A stretch of DNA of 33,251 nucleotides, taken from Acidimicrobiia bacterium (GTDB lineage: Bacteria; Actinomycetota; Acidimicrobiia; Spongiisociales; UBA5794). This document shows, piece by piece, positions 32,248 through 33,251 of this stretch. Under the pieces are notes generated by a model. That model was not told where the DNA came from, did no database searches, and was given only the letters and a program-made list of their open reading frames with translations. Positions within the stretch are counted from its first letter, which is position 1. Every line of letters begins with the position of its first letter. Location: assembly GCA_030065575.1 (NCBI GenBank), contig JASJDZ010000047.1, positions 1 to 33,251 on the forward strand, read 5' to 3'. Made by a program: the position numbers and the translations under genes.

Positions 32248-33129
32248 TTGAAGCCAGTTCGCAAGGCCATCTTTCCGGTCGCCGGTCTCGGTACGCGGTT
32301 CCTGCCCGCAACCAAGACCATTCCCAAGGAAATGCTGCCGATCGTCGACAAGCCGCTCATCGAGTACGCGGTGGACGAGGCACGCGCTGCCGGCATCGAG
32401 GAGTTCATCTTCGTGACCAGTCGCGGCAAGAGCGCTATCGAGGATCATTTCGACAGCAACCCAGAACTCGAGCTGACTCTTCAAGGGCGGGGCAAGGAAG
32501 CGGAGCTTGCTGCAGTGAACGCAACGCAGCTCGAACCAGGCCAGATCACCGCAGTGCGCCAAATGGCGCCGCTCGGGCTCGGCCACGCTGTCTGGTGTGC
32601 GCGCAACCTCATTGGAGATGAGCCCTTTGCCGTCCTGCTCGCCGACGACTTGATCATGTCCGATCGGCCGACGCTGGTCGAAATGGTCGAGGCCTATGAG
32701 GAGCACGGAGGAAGCGTCGTCTCGCTCATGGAGGTTCCTCGAGAGCAAACATCCCGCTACGGCGTCGTGGATCCCGGTGTCATCAACGGCCACCTCGTCG
32801 AGATACGCGGGCTCGTCGAGAAGCCCGATCCCGCCGCCGCACCATCCAATCTCGCCATCGTTGGTCGTTACATCCTTCAGCCTGAGGTCATGACCTACCT
32901 GGGTCGTGGCGAGACCGGGGCCGGAAACGAGATCCAACTGACGGACTCGATGCTCGAACTAGTGGGACAGAGCCCGTTCCACGGCCTCATCCTGAATGGG
33001 AGGCGATTTGATTGCGGATCAAAGGTGGGATTCCTGGAGGCCGGCATCGGGTTCGGCCTGCGGCGAGCTGACATCCGCGATGATCTTCGTATCTCCATCA
33101 CCGAGCTACTGTCGAACAGCGGCGACTAA
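32248..33129 (+). CDS. galU: UTP-glucose-1-phosphate uridylyltransferase
   Basis: GalU makes UDP-glucose from UTP and glucose-1-phosphate, for envelope polysaccharides and trehalose or glycogen branches. The 293-residue protein starts with the nucleotide-binding AIFPVAGLGTRFLPATKTIP, followed by KEMLPIVDKPLIEYAVDEA. GLGHAVWCARNLIGDEPFAV (uridine contact), LLADDLI (metal Asp) and VEKPDP are all present, as is the late NEIQLTDSM. TTG at 32248 is chosen because GAGGGG lies 7-8 bases upstream and the conserved N-terminus follows; the frame is open further upstream, without homology. The gene stands 74 bp after bcp and 62 bp before the transaldolase gene, same direction. Confidence 0.95.
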   Translation: MKPVRKAIFPVAGLGTRFLPATKTIPKEMLPIVDKPLIEYAVDEARAAGIEEFIFVTSRGKSAIEDHFDSNPELELTLQGRGKEAELAAVNATQLEPGQITAVRQMAPLGLGHAVWCARNLIGDEPFAVLLADDLIMSDRPTLVEMVEAYEEHGGSVVSLMEVPREQTSRYGVVDPGVINGHLVEIRGLVEKPDPAAAPSNLAIVGRYILQPEVMTYLGRGETGAGNEIQLTDSMLELVGQSPFHGLILNGRRFDCGSKVGFLEAGIGFGLRRADIRDDLRISITELLSNSGD

Positions 33130-33191
33130 GGCTGCGAACGGTATCCTCGGTCATCGATCTTCATATTCAATGACCACACAAAAGGACAATC

Positions 33192-33251
33192 ATGGGAAAA
33201 CTGCATGACCTCCATGCCGCAGGCCAGTCGGTATGGCTCGACTTCATCCGT
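33192..33251 (+). CDS. tal: transaldolase, 5' end only
   Basis: The last 60 bases encode MGKLHDLHAAGQSVWLDFIR, the typical first helix and strand of actinobacterial transaldolase, which moves a three-carbon dihydroxyacetone unit in the pentose phosphate pathway. AAAGGACAATC before the ATG is a good ribosome binding site. The gene continues past the window edge. It lies downstream of galU in the same direction, both in sugar metabolism. Confidence 0.8.
   Translation, partial: MGKLHDLHAAGQSVWLDFIR

Overview
The window is GC-rich bacterial DNA with many GTG starts, 4-bp start/stop overlaps, a tRNA without an encoded CCA end, an F420-type deazaflavin oxidoreductase family gene, a DUF222/HNH (13E12-like) nuclease preceded by an actinobacterial-type LexA box, a DUF5317 membrane protein and Thr/Pro-rich linkers in secreted proteins. 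Together these point to an actinobacterium, and the secreted-protein style suggests the class Acidimicrobiia. The class assignment is inference; no rRNA gene is present.

Left part (1-3424): probably the tRNA-proximal end of an integrated genetic element. It holds a small membrane protein, a lipoprotein, a putative ribbon-helix-helix/coiled-coil/SEC-C protein with two dyads in front of it, a gene-poor stretch with a repeated palindrome, and a tyrosine integrase whose 3' end lies next to the 3' end of a tRNA-Ala(GGC) gene. No second att copy is visible, so the far end would lie outside the window.

Core minus-strand block (3425-9322): read in transcription order this is a ProA-like reductase, MoxR ATPase, CoxE-type VWA protein, single-domain response regulator, M23-like protein, nadD, rsfS and tRNA-Ala. 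The first three genes are joined by 4-bp overlaps. It looks like the common proA-nadD-rsfS neighbourhood with a MoxR/VWA/receiver module and an M23 protein inserted. Two genes here, rsfS and the M23 gene, lack a canonical start codon where homology or a signal peptide says they should begin.

Middle (9379-17196): a methyltransferase, the LexA-box HNH gene, a secreted alpha/beta hydrolase, a patch of broken hydrolase and VOC genes, an intact VOC gene, a DJ-1/PfpI plus MarR operon with a textbook promoter carrying operator-like repeats, and a deazaflavin oxidoreductase plus GNAT pair.

Right part (17189-33251): a lipoprotein, aconitase, an ECF-like sigma factor overlapping a membrane protein with GerMN, Gmad2 and SH3-like domains (candidate anti-sigma factor), a TlpA-like thioredoxin, a stack of inverted repeats before DUF5317, a membrane HD-domain protein, an unknown protein coupled to gamma-glutamyltransferase, a signal-anchored protein, a secreted lytic transglycosylase, a membrane-anchored HhH protein, rlmN-bcp, galU and the first codons of transaldolase. 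Several convergent gene pairs overlap at their 3' ends, as in a compact genome.
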